DNA of 64,000 bases from Perilla frutescens. Lineage: Eukaryota; Streptophyta; Magnoliopsida; Lamiales; Lamiaceae. Below, piece by piece: positions 1 to 12,887 of the stretch (its first letter is position 1; every line of letters starts with the position of its first letter). A program made the position numbers and the translations under genes. The stretch lies in the NCBI GenBank assembly GCA_026008535.1, contig BRKX01000002.1, forward strand, positions 57,118,170 through 57,182,169, in the 5' to 3' direction. The notes beneath the pieces are model-generated. The model was not told where the DNA came from and did no database searches. It saw only the letters and a program-made list of their open reading frames with translations.

Positions 1-687
1 AGAAGTTTGGGGAGATTTTTGAGAAGGTGGAGAGTATGAAGCAGAGACAGATGGTGGAGTTGGAAAAGCAGCGGATGCAGTTTGCTAAAGATTTGGAGGT
101 TCAGAGGATGCAATTGTTTATGGATACTCAGGTCCAGCTAGAGAAGATCAAGAGGCCAAAACGACCTGGATCCTCTGATGGTACAACTGCCTTATATCGT
201 CATTTTATCACTTTTATGTCAATTTCTGGCCTTTGATTCTGTTGTTTTATTGGTTAATTATATCCATGGAATTGCATTTAATTATGCGTTGATATATAAA
301 TGAATCATCAGTGTTTTGGGGGGCTGGTGGACTAGAAATGCAAGATATAGGGGATATGTAGTTTTGCTTGCATCTCAAAATGTTCTAATGCAATTGACAC
401 CTGATCTTTTTACCAATATGCTAATATCGATTCTGGAAGAATGGATAAGTAGTTCTGTACAAGATTAATTAAATTTGTTTTCGGGTTAAATTATTCATCC
501 TTCATGTTGCGGGGCTGGGCTTCCCTTTTCATGTACTTGTCAGTCATATGTCAAAAGTGGATCTGTAATTTAAACTAAATGGAAGATTGCATATTGCTCT
601 GTATTTGGAAACCATGTAATTGTTTTCTTCCGTAGATGTCTTTTCTTATTTTGTGATTTCCTGACTGCAGCAGATATGTATAGCTAG
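1..687 (+). CDS. Trihelix transcription factor, C-terminal end (partial)
   Basis: This is the 3' end of a gene that begins before the window. The frame starting at base 3 encodes a Lys/Glu/Gln-rich helix including MVELEKQRMQFAKDLE and LFMDTQVQLEKIKR. That is the conserved C-terminal coiled coil of SIP1/ASIL-clade trihelix (GT factor) proteins, which bind DNA through an N-terminal MYB-like domain lying outside this window. The frame could read through to 236, but the tail is then unlike the family. A GT donor at 181 and an AG acceptor at 670 instead give a short last exon ending ADMYS and a stop at 685-687, close to the short acidic-Tyr-Ser tails known for these proteins. Family assignment is firm; the exact paralogue is not known. 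The expected location is the nucleus. Confidence 0.85.
181..670 (+). other. Last intron of the trihelix gene, with a tandem NAGNAG acceptor
   Basis: The donor GTACAA follows a Gly/Asp-coding GATG. The acceptor is CTGCAGCAG, so either AG can be used. Splicing at 670 gives ...SSDADMYS and splicing at 673 gives ...SSDDMYS, both in frame and both ending at the same stop. The intron is T-rich, as usual in plants. Confidence 0.7.
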
Positions 688-1864
688 TGGTGCGGAATGG
701 GACTTAGTGCAGTCCTTTGTAGGAGTCGAGCAGATGAACAACATGCTATTTCTTCTTGTTCATAGTTGAAGAAAGATTCTTTTTTCCGAGAGAGAAGTTG
801 ACTAGCTAATTTTTAAGCGGAGGAGAGGTCCATGTCGATGTTAGGCTTCCTGCTCTCTCCTTTGATCAATTTACGTCTGGACCATTATTTTTACTGTTGT
901 AGTGTTTGGATATGTTTTCATATAACCTTAACTTAACACATTGCTAAGATGTTGGTGTTAATTTTAATTTGTTGGTGCATGTGCCTTTGTTTAAAGTATT
1001 TACTGTTTCTGATAATAATCACACCCTCTCATTTCTCTTTTAACTTGTTTTCTTGCCTAGTAATCTGCTGTTTCTGTAATTATGTTTTCTTTTTCTAAAA
1101 ACTCTTTCATTCCGTCGACGGAGACTCCCTTTAGACATCTGTCATTTGTCGTGCATTGTTTCAGATTCTTTTTATTATTCCCTTCATTTATTTTTTCTCC
1201 TTATTTGTAATTATTAGAAGAATGGTAACAAGTATTTCTAATATACAATTGTGGAAACGTTTTATGATTGAAGTATCTAAGTAAAATTTTTATTGTCCAA
1301 AAAATAATCGAAATAATTTCTGGTTAATATACTCGTTTCGTTGTTCAATCTAATTTGTTGGAGGCCTGTGAATGAACAGCTCACACAGAAAAATAGTTTT
1401 GAGGGCCGAAACTCCCGGTGCAAGGAGGCGAGTAATAAAAGCCCAACTTGGGCATTTAGGAGAGTGCATTCTGTGATTCTGATCAAAGCAGTATTTTTTT
1501 ATTTATGGAAAATCACGATCTTGAATGTTTTGGTTGTGATTTTTGTTTTGCATAAAATACTTGAACATTCTTTCATTACGTGTACTTATGTTATTTTTCC
1601 GATTGTTTATCCTAAACAGAATAGTTGGTATCTAGCCCAACATGAAAAGAAAAATAGGCCACAGTTTATAACTCTTTAAGTGAAGTTATTTTATGTGTAA
1701 AACTCGAAGAACAAATGAATCTCAAAATTAAATTGCAAAAACTATACTAAACCACCGAAATCCATTTGATTCAAAATTATGGAAAAAGAGTTGGAGATAA
1801 AAGTTTATATACCTACGTTGGAGAATATAAGAGTTCAGATTTGATAGCAACATTCATTTTAGGA
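688..1864. other. 3' UTR of the trihelix gene, then unassigned AT-rich DNA
   Basis: The first few hundred bases after the stop are T-rich and probably the 3' UTR. No clear polyadenylation signal could be singled out. An open frame at 1341-1679 resembles no known protein. Nothing else is recognised. Confidence 0.5.
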
Positions 1865-2211
1865 GAACTAATAATTGGGACCTGAAAGATGAATAATCTA
1901 TCGATTCAGGACCCGAAAGATGAAAACTCTCAATTCAAGACCTCAAAAATCACGAATTTTGATTTCTTTTTATTTTTTTTAATTAATTTTATAAATTTCA
2001 TTATTAGATTTAATAGATAATTAATGAAGGAATTTTAATTGAAAATTAATATAAAATAAATTAAAAAATAAAAAGAAATCAAAATTCGTGATTTTTGAGG
2101 TCCTGAATTGAGAATTTTCATCTTTCGAGTTCCGGATTGAGAGTTTTCATCTTTCAGATCCTAAATTGATAGACTTCCCATCTTTAAGGTCCTGAATCGA
2201 CAATTCTTCTT
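1865..2211. mobile_element. Foldback (inverted-repeat) MITE-like element
   Basis: Two long arms (about 1865-1980 and 2060-2211) are reverse complements around a short AT-rich loop. The inner part of each arm contains CACGAATTTTGATTTC or its complement. The outer parts are built from a unit of about 37 bp (GACC-GAAAGATGAAAACTCTCAATTC type), with two units on the left arm and about three on the right. There is no coding capacity. The architecture fits a foldback/MITE element of DNA-transposon origin. The target-site duplication was not resolved. Confidence 0.75.
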
Positions 2212-2856
2212 TATTATATAAACACGAGTTTTATAGCTATTTTATAATGTTTTTACTGAAACAATCCTTAGAGGGTTCAACTTTAAAGTTTTGCATTCAC
2301 ATGTTAGTTGCTTACACTGTTGTCAAATATCAGCTTGCGGGCACTCTTTTTTTGTCATAAGGATATTTTATATTGTTACTTGTAAAAAGTAGCTACAGAA
2401 CTCATGATTTTATATATATTACTAACAAACCTAAATTCTTCTTCAAAGTGACTATACATTTACCGACACAAATGAGATTGGCACAAGGCATCAACTTTTC
2501 AGGGTTTTTTTTTTATTTACGAGTGATTATTACCTATCACTTCAATTCATCTGACTTGCACATTTTTAATAAAACATGCATATAATCAAGTTAGATCAAT
2601 GACTCAATGTGATAGCGACTTTTTATTTGCACCTTACCTTTCAAATGTAATTACGCTCATTTTTTGAGCTCACTCATTTACACGTCACATAAATTAAATT
2701 ATGAAGAAACGACAAAGATAGAATTTACTAGATGCAAATTTTCGCTGAAAATAAAATATAAGAGAAATCACATTTTTCGTGGTAAAATATCCATTTCCCT
2801 TTGAGCAATAGAATACTAGTTTAAAATCTCCCTTTAACAAATTACACAGGTATTTT
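2212..2856. other. Unassigned AT-rich intergenic DNA
   Basis: No gene, structured repeat or recognisable transposon end was seen. The short open frame at 2373-2585 is low-complexity and judged spurious. Confidence 0.5.
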
Positions 2857-4699
2857 TAGAGGTGGCGACGGTTCCGGAACCGCACCGTATAATCATGGTT
2901 ATGGGACGGTTCTGGAACCGGGAACCACTAGTTCCCAAACCGCCGGTTATACGGTTAGAACTTAGAACCGTAAAAAATAACACGGACCGTGTTATACAAA
3001 GCAAGGACCGTATTTTGCTCTCGGCCTCGTGCCCTTTGTGGGGCGTTTAAATTAGCACGGTTCGTGCTGTGTTTTTTTTTTTTAATGTAACTTTTTTAAA
3101 TTTTTTAATACTTTATCACTTGTAATGTAAAGCTAAAGAAGAAAACTACATATTACAGATTGATCATGAATGATGAATTTACATTATAATTTAAATAAAC
3201 TTACAATTTGAATTTATAAAAATACAAGTTTAGAAAATTACAATTGAAAAATTACTGTCTAAGTTCTAATTAAAATGTCAAAATTTCCTAAATGTGGAAG
3301 GGGAATGGGGAATGGACTTGGGCTTAATTTTAAGATTATAAGTTCAAAACTCACAGTCTCAAACTTATAATAATAAAATTAAGTTGCCCACGTATTCTTA
3401 TTAAGGAATCAAAATTCACGTAGTTCTTTTACCTTGTTATACTTACTATATATTCGGCATTGTCATCGGATTAAATGTTGTCGAAATCATCATCTTCGTT
3501 CATCAATGCACTCCAATCATTCTCTTATTGTCTTCTTTCGACCAAAGTTCAATCTTTAAGCAACAATTGTACTTCAAGACTTTCCGGTGTCATCATCGTT
3601 CTACGCTCGTTCAACATGTAGTCGGATTGACTAAATGTTTGTTCGATCGCCACCATTGATGCCGAAATCGTAAATATTTCCTTAGCCATGATAGACAATA
3701 TAGTAAATTGTTCTTGTTTTCTCGCCCACTACCGAAGGACATCAATGTTGTTTGGATCTCCATCACGCATCTCAATCAAATGGTCATCTTGCAAATATAT
3801 ATAAAGTTCAGAAATTCCCCTACCTATTAGATCCTCTAGCTTTTTTAAATGTTTTTTCTTTATATATATCTTGTAATTCTAGTGCTAATTCACTATCTAT
3901 TCCTAAATCAAAAGATGAACTAAAGTTACTAGGTTGTGAATCATCATTATTCCCATATGTTTGGACATAGTTTTCAAAAAAAGTTTCTAAAGCAACCTTA
4001 AGATTAATTTTAGTTTCATTAACATTTGGAAGTTCAAGAGGCACTAGAGGTAGTGAAAATTGCATATTTCTAAAAGCTTTATAATAAACATTTAACATTC
4101 TTCAAACACCATCATATTTCATTGAAGGATCTAAGCATTTTGAAATTAAAAATACATTATGAATATTAGTAAAATATTTTAACCACTTAGTTACCATCTT
4201 ATGAACACAACATCAAATTGGCTTTCTTACTACATTTATTAAATTGAAAAGCAATTAATAGCCAATGATATAAAACTCTAAGGGGAGTAGATTAATAAAC
4301 ACCCGATAAACCCTTTGTACCTACTTGAAAAACTCTTAAAAGTTCACATAAATCATAGCATTCATCCCAATATGAAGAAATTAAAAAATAGCCATCAACT
4401 TCCATTTGACAAAATTCAATTAATGCATCTTTATATTCAAATGTAGAACTTAACATTTCATAGGTTGAGTTCCAACGAGTTGATACATCCGGATTAAATC
4501 TTTTTGGTTTAATACCTTTCCTAATGTAAAAATTATACCATTTTTTAGCAATGCTAAATTTTCTATGAAAACATACAATAGCATTTCTAATTGGAGAAAT
4601 AGCAACATTTAAATATTCATTCCATCTTGCACACATAAATTTAATAAATGAGCAATACACCTTGTATGAAAATATGCACCACCTAGAGTTGCATTGCAT
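2857..4699 (-). mobile_element. Decayed hAT transposon, truncated on its 5' side
   Basis: The left end opens TAGAGGTGGCGACGG and is followed by dense GGTTCCGGAACCG-type palindromes to about 3000. This terminal style is common in plant hAT elements (TAGGGGTGGC-like). The element's 3' side lies here because the transposase remnant reads on the - strand from about 4699 down to about 3470. The other terminus is missing: at about 4690 the sequence changes abruptly to a GC-rich tandem array, cutting off the N-terminal BED-finger part. No 8-bp target-site duplication can be paired. Confidence 0.75.
3478..4699 (-). pseudogene. hAT transposase (RICESLEEPER-like), C-terminal two thirds, broken
   Basis: Reading the - strand downward, the remnant shows FHTRCIAHLLNLCVQDG and then PDVSTRWNSTYEMLSSTFEY, both standard for the plant RICESLEEPER/DAYSLEEPER RNase-H-like catalytic core. 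A stretch with a CLDPSMKYDGV motif follows, and then the hAT C-terminal dimerisation domain (FTILSIMAKEIFTISASMVA, then EQTFSQSDYMLNERRT) at about 3550-3750. The frame is broken: stops replace Trp in VLR*WAR and LLLKD*T, and further stops and frame changes occur between 4098 and 4292. It is therefore non-functional. The family is certain; the N-terminal part is absent. Confidence 0.88.
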
Positions 4700-5060
4700 G
4701 CTCGGTCGCGCCCGGGTCGCACTGTGGGTCGCGCCAGAGAAGGGCGCGAAGGCATGATTGGGCGCGAGAGGTGCGGTCGCGCCACCACTCGCGCTGTGGA
4801 TTGCGCCAGAGATACGCGAACGGGCTCAGTCGCGCCTCCGACCACGCTGTGGGTCGCGCCAGAGAAAGGCGTGAGGGCACCCTTGGGTGCGAGAGGCTCG
4901 GTCACGCGACTAATCATGCTGTGGGTCGCGCCAAGTGGCGCGACCGAACTCGCGCCATGTGTCGTGCTATGGCTCGTGCGAGAGGATGATTGCACATGGT
5001 ATTGGGCCAGAGCACTCGGGTTGCGCTGTGGATCGGGCTGTAGCTCGCGCCAGTTCCTCG
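4690..5060. repeat. GC-rich tandem array of TCGCGCC motifs
   Basis: This stretch stands out sharply from its AT-rich surroundings. It is built of imperfect repeats of about 75 bp containing GTGGGTCGCGCCAGAGAAG and GGGCGCGAGAGG, recurring about four times. Its six-frame translations are all open (for example 4694-5149 on +) only because the repeat lacks stop codons. It abuts the truncated hAT transposase at about 4690 and looks like part of an inserted, unidentified repeat. A shorter related motif (GAGGCGCGACAC...GATCGCGCCTC) returns at about 5683-5714. Confidence 0.75.
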
Positions 5061-6415
5061 AACAAGAGATTTTCTTCTATATCACACCTAGAATTTGTAT
5101 TTGGATTAAATATGGATTTGGACATAAAAAATATACAATTGATTTATAAAATGGTATTGAAATAGCCCCAAGTTGCAGTCAAAAGAAGCACAAAAATACC
5201 GATTATCAAAGACAAATCAATACAAAATCATACTCAAGGTGACCAACCTTAAGCAAGATGAAATCATAACTTTGATTCATGAATAATAGAGAGAGGATAG
5301 AAACATGAATTTCACACCTAAAAATTCAACACCCAATGTCAATTTCACATCACCCTAGAATTAAGGAAAATTAGCTACTCATGCTTGAAATTGGAAGAAA
5401 GCAAAATTAAACAAGAAAAATAAATAACATAGACAAGGATTAGAGTAAACCTGAATGATATTGAAAATCTTCAAAAACTTGAAATTGTCTTCTACAAAAT
5501 TCTCTTCCAAGCTCAAGAACTCTTACATAAAAAACTCTCCAAAAGTTAAGTCTATTTTGGGGGCTATAGAATAGGTTAACCTAGTTTTTTGAATCAAGTT
5601 TCTTATATATCCTACCCCAATTTCTAAACATTAAAAATAAAGCAAAAATGGGGCAAAAAGGCTAAAATCCAGAACAGGTCAGGGAGGCGCGACACATACC
5701 TAGATCGCGCCTCATTTTGCCCCTTGGAGGTTCGACCCGATTGATTTATCCTGAAACACACACTGATGCGTTAAACGCATTTATTATACGACTTAAAGAA
5801 AAAACAACATTTAAAGCGGAAAATAAGGTAAAAGAGCATCCTAATTAGATGAATTATGCTCGGGAATAGGGTGAAAATCCCGTTTGTTATTCTTGCGGCA
5901 TTCAAAGGTGTTTTTCATTAAATTCATCCCGAAATCGGAATCAAGGGTTCGATCTGAAATTTATCCCTAAGTCAGCATCCGATTCGGAATCAAGGTTCTC
6001 AACCCTCCAGACGACGTTTCCAATACCTCAAATCCAATGTTTAATCTGGAATCAAGGTCGTTGGCCTCCGAATAATGTCATCAAAGTTCAAACAACAAGT
6101 CCGAGAAGATCAAGAAGATATTTACTCTGATAAATTCAAATACCGTTTGATGATCAAGTTTTTAAGAGAATAATCAAAGAAATGATAAAGATTGGATCCG
6201 TATAAACTATATTGATCCAAAAATATTTTATTTTTGCATTGTTTTATGTGTTTTGTTAAATTAAATACAAAAATTTATGTTACATACATCATATGAAAAT
6301 CAAAATAATATTCATAGGCTTGATAAACTTAAAGTTTGGCAAGATACAAGTCACCTTGGGTTGTTATATCATCATCTATTTTTATTCAATCATAAAAGTT
6401 CCTCCCTAAAACATG

Positions 6416-6455
<40 letters not shown>

Positions 6456-8150
6456 AATCAATTATCCTCAAAATATCTATTTTTAAGGTATAAAAATCTA
6501 TTAGTTTTGTCAGGCTAATTAGATCTTAATTTTACATTCAATGTAGTGCAACGGGGTGTAGGAAATGCACCCACATGTTAAGCCATGATAATTATCAATC
6601 ACTTTATGTTGGTAAAAATAACACCTTTGATATAGTCTTGTCAAACTTTGAAACAGACCTTCCACAATAAATGAAAAGATGAATTACAAACGAATCAAAA
6701 CAGAAGCAAAATACAGAATATAACTCAAATTAGACTATTTATGTGTTCTTGGATTCGTTCCGAACAGTTTCAGGAACTGTGACATCCAAACTCATCTTGA
6801 ACAGTTCTTGATTCATCATCAATGAACTTTAATCACTTTAGGTTCGCCTTCGTCGAACTTGAACATCCAAACTGGAATCATCTTCTTTGATATCATTTCT
6901 GTTCCTGGATTCGTGCTGAACAAATTTTCTCTATCAATTGTGAGCACGCATTACAATGCTCCAGTCCTTGAATGTCTTTAACTGAAACACAAAACAAGCA
7001 GAAGAGGAGAACACCACAAGATAAACAGAAAGAGAAATAACAAACACACGAGAACGAACTCGCCTTGTCTAGAACAGACTGAACTTCTCTAGAACAACTT
7101 ATAATACATACTGAATCACCGAAGCTATACGCATGAATGGAAATAAGTTCAACTTCTATTCTCGAACGGGAAACGTCTTGTACAAACTTTGGAACAAACT
7201 TGAAACTCATTGGACATAATCTAGAACAAATAGCAAACATGGTTGAAAAGGAGAAAGCCAAAATGAGGAGACCTCTTTCGGCAAGATAATTACGCCCCGA
7301 ATAATGCTCACAGTATTAACATTTGTCCCTAAAGATAAAATGATTCCTTCCTTGCCCGGTAGTAGCACCACAAACCGGTAGGCTCCATCGAATTAGATAA
7401 TCAGAGAACTGAGAAGCTTATGAGACTCGATGAATGATGCAAAGAGATTTTTATCTAGGAGAACCCTACAAGTCCTCAACTTCTCTAAACTTCTCCTTAA
7501 TTCTCGCTTTACTCTACCAATTTTCTACAACAAAGCATGCAAGAGCATCCACTTATATGCACATATTCCACCTCATTTAGGATTAGGGTTTGGGCATTCA
7601 AACCATATATTGTAACCTTCAATGAGTTATTAGTATGCATTCAAGCCCACATATGTAACCTCCAATGATGATGCATTCAAATCTACATTTGAAACTTCCC
7701 ATGAGTTACTAGTACTGCAGTATTAACTCTCCACCATGAGTGAGAGTCGATTACACTCCAAAAATTCAGGAGCCACATCCGTGTACATCAAAGGGTCAAA
7801 CACCAAACTGTCCCCGAATATGTTCTTGACAAATTACCAAATACTTGATCTGGATCGACTATGACTGATTTTGGCTAGGTCCAAATTCAACAAAATCCAA
7901 ATCAAAGTTCACCCAACAACCAATGCCAAGACACGAGACACTTTCACTGTCACTGTAATTGTTCCTATCCCGAGAACGGGAACGAACACTGGCACAGTCA
8001 AGTTAGCGCGTGTGGACTCAAGGCTCGCACACTTACTATACATTAGATATTACATTCAAGTGATTACACACTTAAGTACAAGCTTAATCAGTTTAGGCTT
8101 CGATTGTGGGATCTCTCAAATGTAACACGGTACATTTTCACCACAACATA
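5061..8150. other. Unassigned, probably old repetitive DNA
   Basis: No convincing gene was found. The part up to about 5760 shares the GCGCGACC motif with the preceding array and is probably the same insertion. A TA/TG microsatellite sits at 6416-6455. From about 6740 to 6930 the phrase TGTTCYTGGATTCGT-YYGAACA occurs twice. The open frame at 6893-7261 (-) is Cys/Ser/Phe-rich and resembles no known family. The texture suggests a decayed LTR retrotransposon leader, but no LTR pair, primer site or protease/RT motif was found. Confidence 0.4.
6416..6455. repeat. TA/TG compound microsatellite
   Basis: Uninterrupted ATATAT run followed by (TG)n, about 40 bp in total. Confidence 0.95.
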
Positions 8151-9830
8151 CTTGCCCTTTTCACGTAACCAACTTCATGATTAATTTTTCACTCACCAAA
8201 AATCGGGTTTGAGAAACTAAAACACTATGATTATCTAATACAACATAGATAAACCATACACTATTTAACTCCTCCAAAGTTAAATATTTCGGCCACTGAA
8301 AATCGGATAAAATGAGATTAAAAACTTATCATTTTTTAAACCCAATTTTCCAACAGCTTATTTTGGAATGACGAGCTCGTTATAAGTTTATACGAAATTA
8401 ATATAATCACACAAACTATGAGGAGAATAAGTATATGTATGATGATTTTCCAAAATATTTCTTCATTGAGACATTCACGATGATTGCGAGGACTAAGAAA
8501 ATAGGCGATAGTATGGAGTGACATTTTTGAGGTTGAACCCCCAATGATTCAAATTGGACTATATCTCAAGATAAGCAGGCTAGAGTTATACAGAGTTAGA
8601 AAGCTTTTAATGCATGGAGGGGTCTCTCCATTTACTACAATAACATATATATTTGCTATATTAATCTGCATCTATAATATATATATATAGGTAATTGAAA
8701 AGCGCTAGATATATATCTAGTAATTTACGTACTTAAAATCGTCTGTTATTCAAATCCAGACTTTCATCTCTTACTATCTCGTATGCCTACATTCTCTCAA
8801 GCTGTCAACCCATTCTTGCTCTCCCTCCACTACAACTTGCATATAAATTTAGACCTGCAAAAAAGTAAATTACCAAAAATAGAATGTCCATTATGAGATC
8901 ATATATAAGCTATATATAAAAGTTTCACAAACAAAAAATTGCATGTTGTCGTTCCACTGAATTAATTCACACCGACTAAGCCTGTTATTTAACAAGAAAT
9001 TGATCGTGTTATAATCAGTACAGACTTGTGTGCAATCATAAAATACAATACGAGATAGAAACATAGTAGCTAGAAAATGAGAATCTCATATGTACAAGTA
9101 AAAAAGAGAGATTTGATTATTGATGATGACAGCAGACATTCTGTAATAGAATAGAACTAGACATACCCATACCAAACCAATATAGGAAAAACTAATTAGT
9201 GTTTGTAATAACTAGCATTGATCCATGAAGAGGGTTTCTGCCTTAATTAATTTCCTCTTGTTCTTTCCTCCATTAATCCAAGCCCCTGGTTTTGATACTT
9301 CCTCCTAAATCCTAATTAACCTCAATTTCTATTTTCCAACTCAATTACCTTCCATATCTGCTCGCTCCCTCCATCTAATTAAACCTTGTTTACTGATAAT
9401 CAGTAAAAGTTTGTTGGAGGCACAGTCGATAAACATATCAAACAAGTTTGTGGTTCCTGGCTGCATTTGATGACATAATTAGGAATTTTACAATAAATTA
9501 TAATGCTTAACTTTCAGAAGTGCATAATTTTAGTTCCCTTTGTCCTAATTGCACTAGAAACTTTGAAAGTGGCAAAATCTGAAACTAATTGATAAACAAT
9601 TTTATCAAATTTCAAATCTTTATAGGTGAAGATTTTTGCGCCATTATATGCAAATTAGAGTTAAAAAAAAACAGTAAAACTGCATATATACTTCTGAAAG
9701 TTTTTAAAATTCTTTTTGTTGCCAATTTAGTTAGAGGACTAAAATTAAAATACTTATATTAATGTTATTTTTAGAACACTGCTTTTATGTTGGACGAGCT
9801 TGGCAAGTCCCTAGAAATCAAATTAAAGAA

Positions 9831-9868
<38 letters not shown>
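9831..9868. repeat. AT/GT microsatellite
   Basis: ATATATAT followed by about 15 GT units without interruption. Confidence 0.95.
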
Positions 9869-9871
<3 letters not shown>

Positions 9872-10677
9872 CTACTCACACTAAACTCATAGATATTCAA
9901 TTTGATCAATAATAAAAAAAGTTCAAACACAAACCTTTTAAAACTTGACAGATTTTCTACAAAGAAAAATGATAAATATTCAAACAATTAAAAAGTGATC
10001 ATATATTTGACACGATTCAATTCAATTTTAGTATCATTTCAGTAGCTTCTACATTTCCTTCATATATATATCCTCTTCTCCGTCAAAGCTACTCTTACAC
10101 TAAACCCTAGCTAGCTAGTCACCACCATACCACAATTCAAGTAATGCTTTTACCTTTTGCCCTGCATTTTTTTATATCTAAATCTAAAAATCATTACCCT
10201 CACCGATCCCCCCCAATGTTAACTTAATTAACACTTATAATACATGCATCCATTTAATTAAGCTTCAACAAAAACGACAATGACTAAATATGGAGTGTAC
10301 ACTTATATATGTAGGTTAGAGAAAATCCTTGGAATTTGAATTACTAAAAAAGATTGATTAATTCATTCATATATGTTATTGAATTATGGCCTAATATTGT
10401 TTCCAACAATCTCTCATGCATATTCTGTGGATCCAATTTTTCTAGCTAGCTCCTAGCTTGATTGTTTTCATTAATCATTTATTTTATTTTACTTCAATCT
10501 CGTGATTTATTTACCCTGCATGATCATGTGTATTGTAAGTAACAACATGATTATCCTAATATGGTTTAAATTGATATATAATAAAAACATATAAAATTGA
10601 AATTAAACAATATAGAATATGATGTTATCATAATAGAGGTAAAGGATAAAGCTGATTAGTACGTCTAGAAGCTTTCC

Positions 10678-10684
<7 letters not shown>

Positions 10685-10719
<35 letters not shown>
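10685..10719. repeat. AT dinucleotide microsatellite
   Basis: Uninterrupted (AT)n run of about 35 bp. Confidence 0.95.
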
Positions 10720-10720
<1 letters not shown>

Positions 10721-12887
10721 TGTACTTGACAAATGTTACCGATGTTAATTATAGAACGCAACAATAAACTATTAATTAGACACTATTATATATATATTAT
10801 TTGAGAGAATTAAAAACTCATGAATTACATTTCCAAAACAATAAACACATGCAGAGTCAAAGATGGCTTGACTATAGACGCAAACAAGAAAAATCAACAT
10901 TAGCGAACACAGGAAAATATTGAAATTTGACTAAGAGAAAATCAATATATACATATGTGTACATATTCCATCATCATTAATTATATAACAAGTTCACAAG
11001 CTTAATTATAGAAAAAATAATAATTTTGAAAAGTCACAATTGATATATAGCTCAGCCAAGATATAGAATTGAGTCTTCCTACATAAAAAAGAAGAAAATT
11101 AAAGATATAGAATTAAATCTTATTGCCACAGGCCATATATGTGACTCTACAACTAAACATCAACGATCATCACCTATTCCAAATTTTTACTACTGCAAAC
11201 CTTGAAGTATTAACACAGTAGATCGAGAATTCATATAACTTATCCAAAAATCTCGTATAGTTAATTTCACAAAAATCTTATCTATAATATCTATCATAAA
11301 TCTGTGGCAGTCCAAACTATACATAATTATTTATTTTCCTGACAAAATTGACGAATGTCTCAGACATTAGAATCAATATATCAGTAAAAAAAATCACTGT
11401 ATATATATAGAGTTCAGCCCCCATCAAGCAAGAGTACTAGCTAATGCCTATTTGTGGAAACTAATAATTTTTTTTCTTTAATTTAAATTTTGGACAAAGG
11501 GAAGACAATTCAAAGAAGAATACAGATTGAATATTTCTGTAATCGCATTAATCAGTTAGGGACCTACACTTTAATTTGCACGATGCAATGCATCTATTTG
11601 AGTATCTTATCTCACCTACATAATTTTCAATTTTTTAATTAATACGAAAATTTTGAAAAGGGAAAATACTTCTCTTCTGATTTAGGCAACTTGTTTCCTA
11701 ATATTCTTCTTCGTTATTACTATTTTAAGTGAATGAGAGTTGGGTTTCCCCAGAAAATAAATCCATATTGGAAGACAACAGTGTGGAATCCACAGAAAAG
11801 GTGAAAGAATATATACACACACACATAAATAGTAAAGAATCTATCTGGTAGCACGTAGCAGCTAGCTAGCTAGATTATGCATTGTTGGATATAACCTATC
11901 ACAGTACTCATAAATCATAGTAATATATATCATACAGAAATGAAGATAGCGAACAGAAGGAGACCATTTTGGGATTCTAAATATTTAGATGTGAAAGTTA
12001 ACAATTATGCAATCATGTATATTTGAATGATTAAGTGCTCGAGAGGTACGTACGGCGGTATTAATTAAAATATGAATCAACTACAGAAATTAATCAATTT
12101 CAATTAAGAAAAGTTGGCTTTAGATTTAGATATTCCCCAGCTCATGTAAAACCACAGACATGATGATACCATGAAAGGTCATTCATGTCCCAGATCCCAA
12201 AGACCCACAAACAAGGGGGAAATGAAATATAGTTTATTCGAAATCAAACTAATTAAATTATAGGTAATTAATTATTTAATTCCACGATATAATGGTTCGC
12301 ATGATTTGAGAGAGAAATTAACAAACATAGTATTTGTACGAGTGCTGGTGATAATAGTTTATCTTTCAATTATTTGATAATATTGTTTTTAAAGAAAATA
12401 AAAAAGCACGCCCCCGTTAATCTAAAAAAGTTACCAACTACTACTACTACTCTACACTGAAATACCGAACATGTTGGTGAAAATTAGGGTTTTTGGAATT
12501 ATGAATCTAGCTAGGGTTTGTGGGTATGTGTGTGTGTGTGTGTGTAGGTGAATATACTATTACGGTTGTGATTGTGTGGTCCTGACCGTAGATATCTCTC
12601 TCCGATATATATATATATACATATATCTGCAGCAAAGTTCAATCTTACAGCTTTATGCACAGACCAAAAACATCCATCACTTGTCGCTTTCCTAGTATTC
12701 CGAAGCTCAATTTTATGTTAGCAAAACAAAATCATTGAATAATTTGCAAGAAAATATATACCTGCAGACTATATATATTTATTTATAGTAGTACTGTAGC
12801 TAATAAGCTGATGATCGAGTAATTAATTAATTAATTACCATAAGTATTTTGAGTTTGTCTGTGGGTGGATGATTGATTGAAGGGAAT

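Larger units (their letters stand above)
8151..12887. other. AT-rich intergenic region downstream of the ALOG gene
   Basis: No open frame resembles a protein. Simple repeats: (AT)n(GT)n at 9831-9868, (AT)n at 10685-10719, (TG)n at 12527-12545 and a short TA run at about 12605-12620. Around 10060-10140 a TATATATA run is followed by a pyrimidine-rich stretch and ACTAAACCCTAGC. This could be a promoter and leader, but no coding or microRNA-like product could be attached to it. The 3' UTR of the ALOG gene must lie just below 12887. Confidence 0.5.

Noticed and set aside
27..236. Reading the trihelix frame straight through to the stop at 234-236
   Set aside because: The tail after SSDG is unlike the family. 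A good GT donor at 181 and an acceptor before ADMYS-stop give the expected C-terminus.
1341..1679. 112-residue open frame
   Set aside because: No recognisable domain; composition is like translated AT-rich intergenic DNA.
4694..5149. Long open frames on both strands over 4.6-5.2 kb as genes
   Set aside because: They exist in several frames at once because the GC-rich tandem repeat has no stops. The only true coding sequence is the hAT remnant at the edge.
6893..7261. 122-residue Cys/Phe-rich frame on the - strand
   Set aside because: No family resemblance, no start context or neighbours supporting a gene.
8151..12887. A microRNA or small protein gene near the promoter-like stretch at about 10060-10140
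   Set aside because: No conserved plant microRNA sequence or hairpin was recognised by eye, and no coding exon follows.
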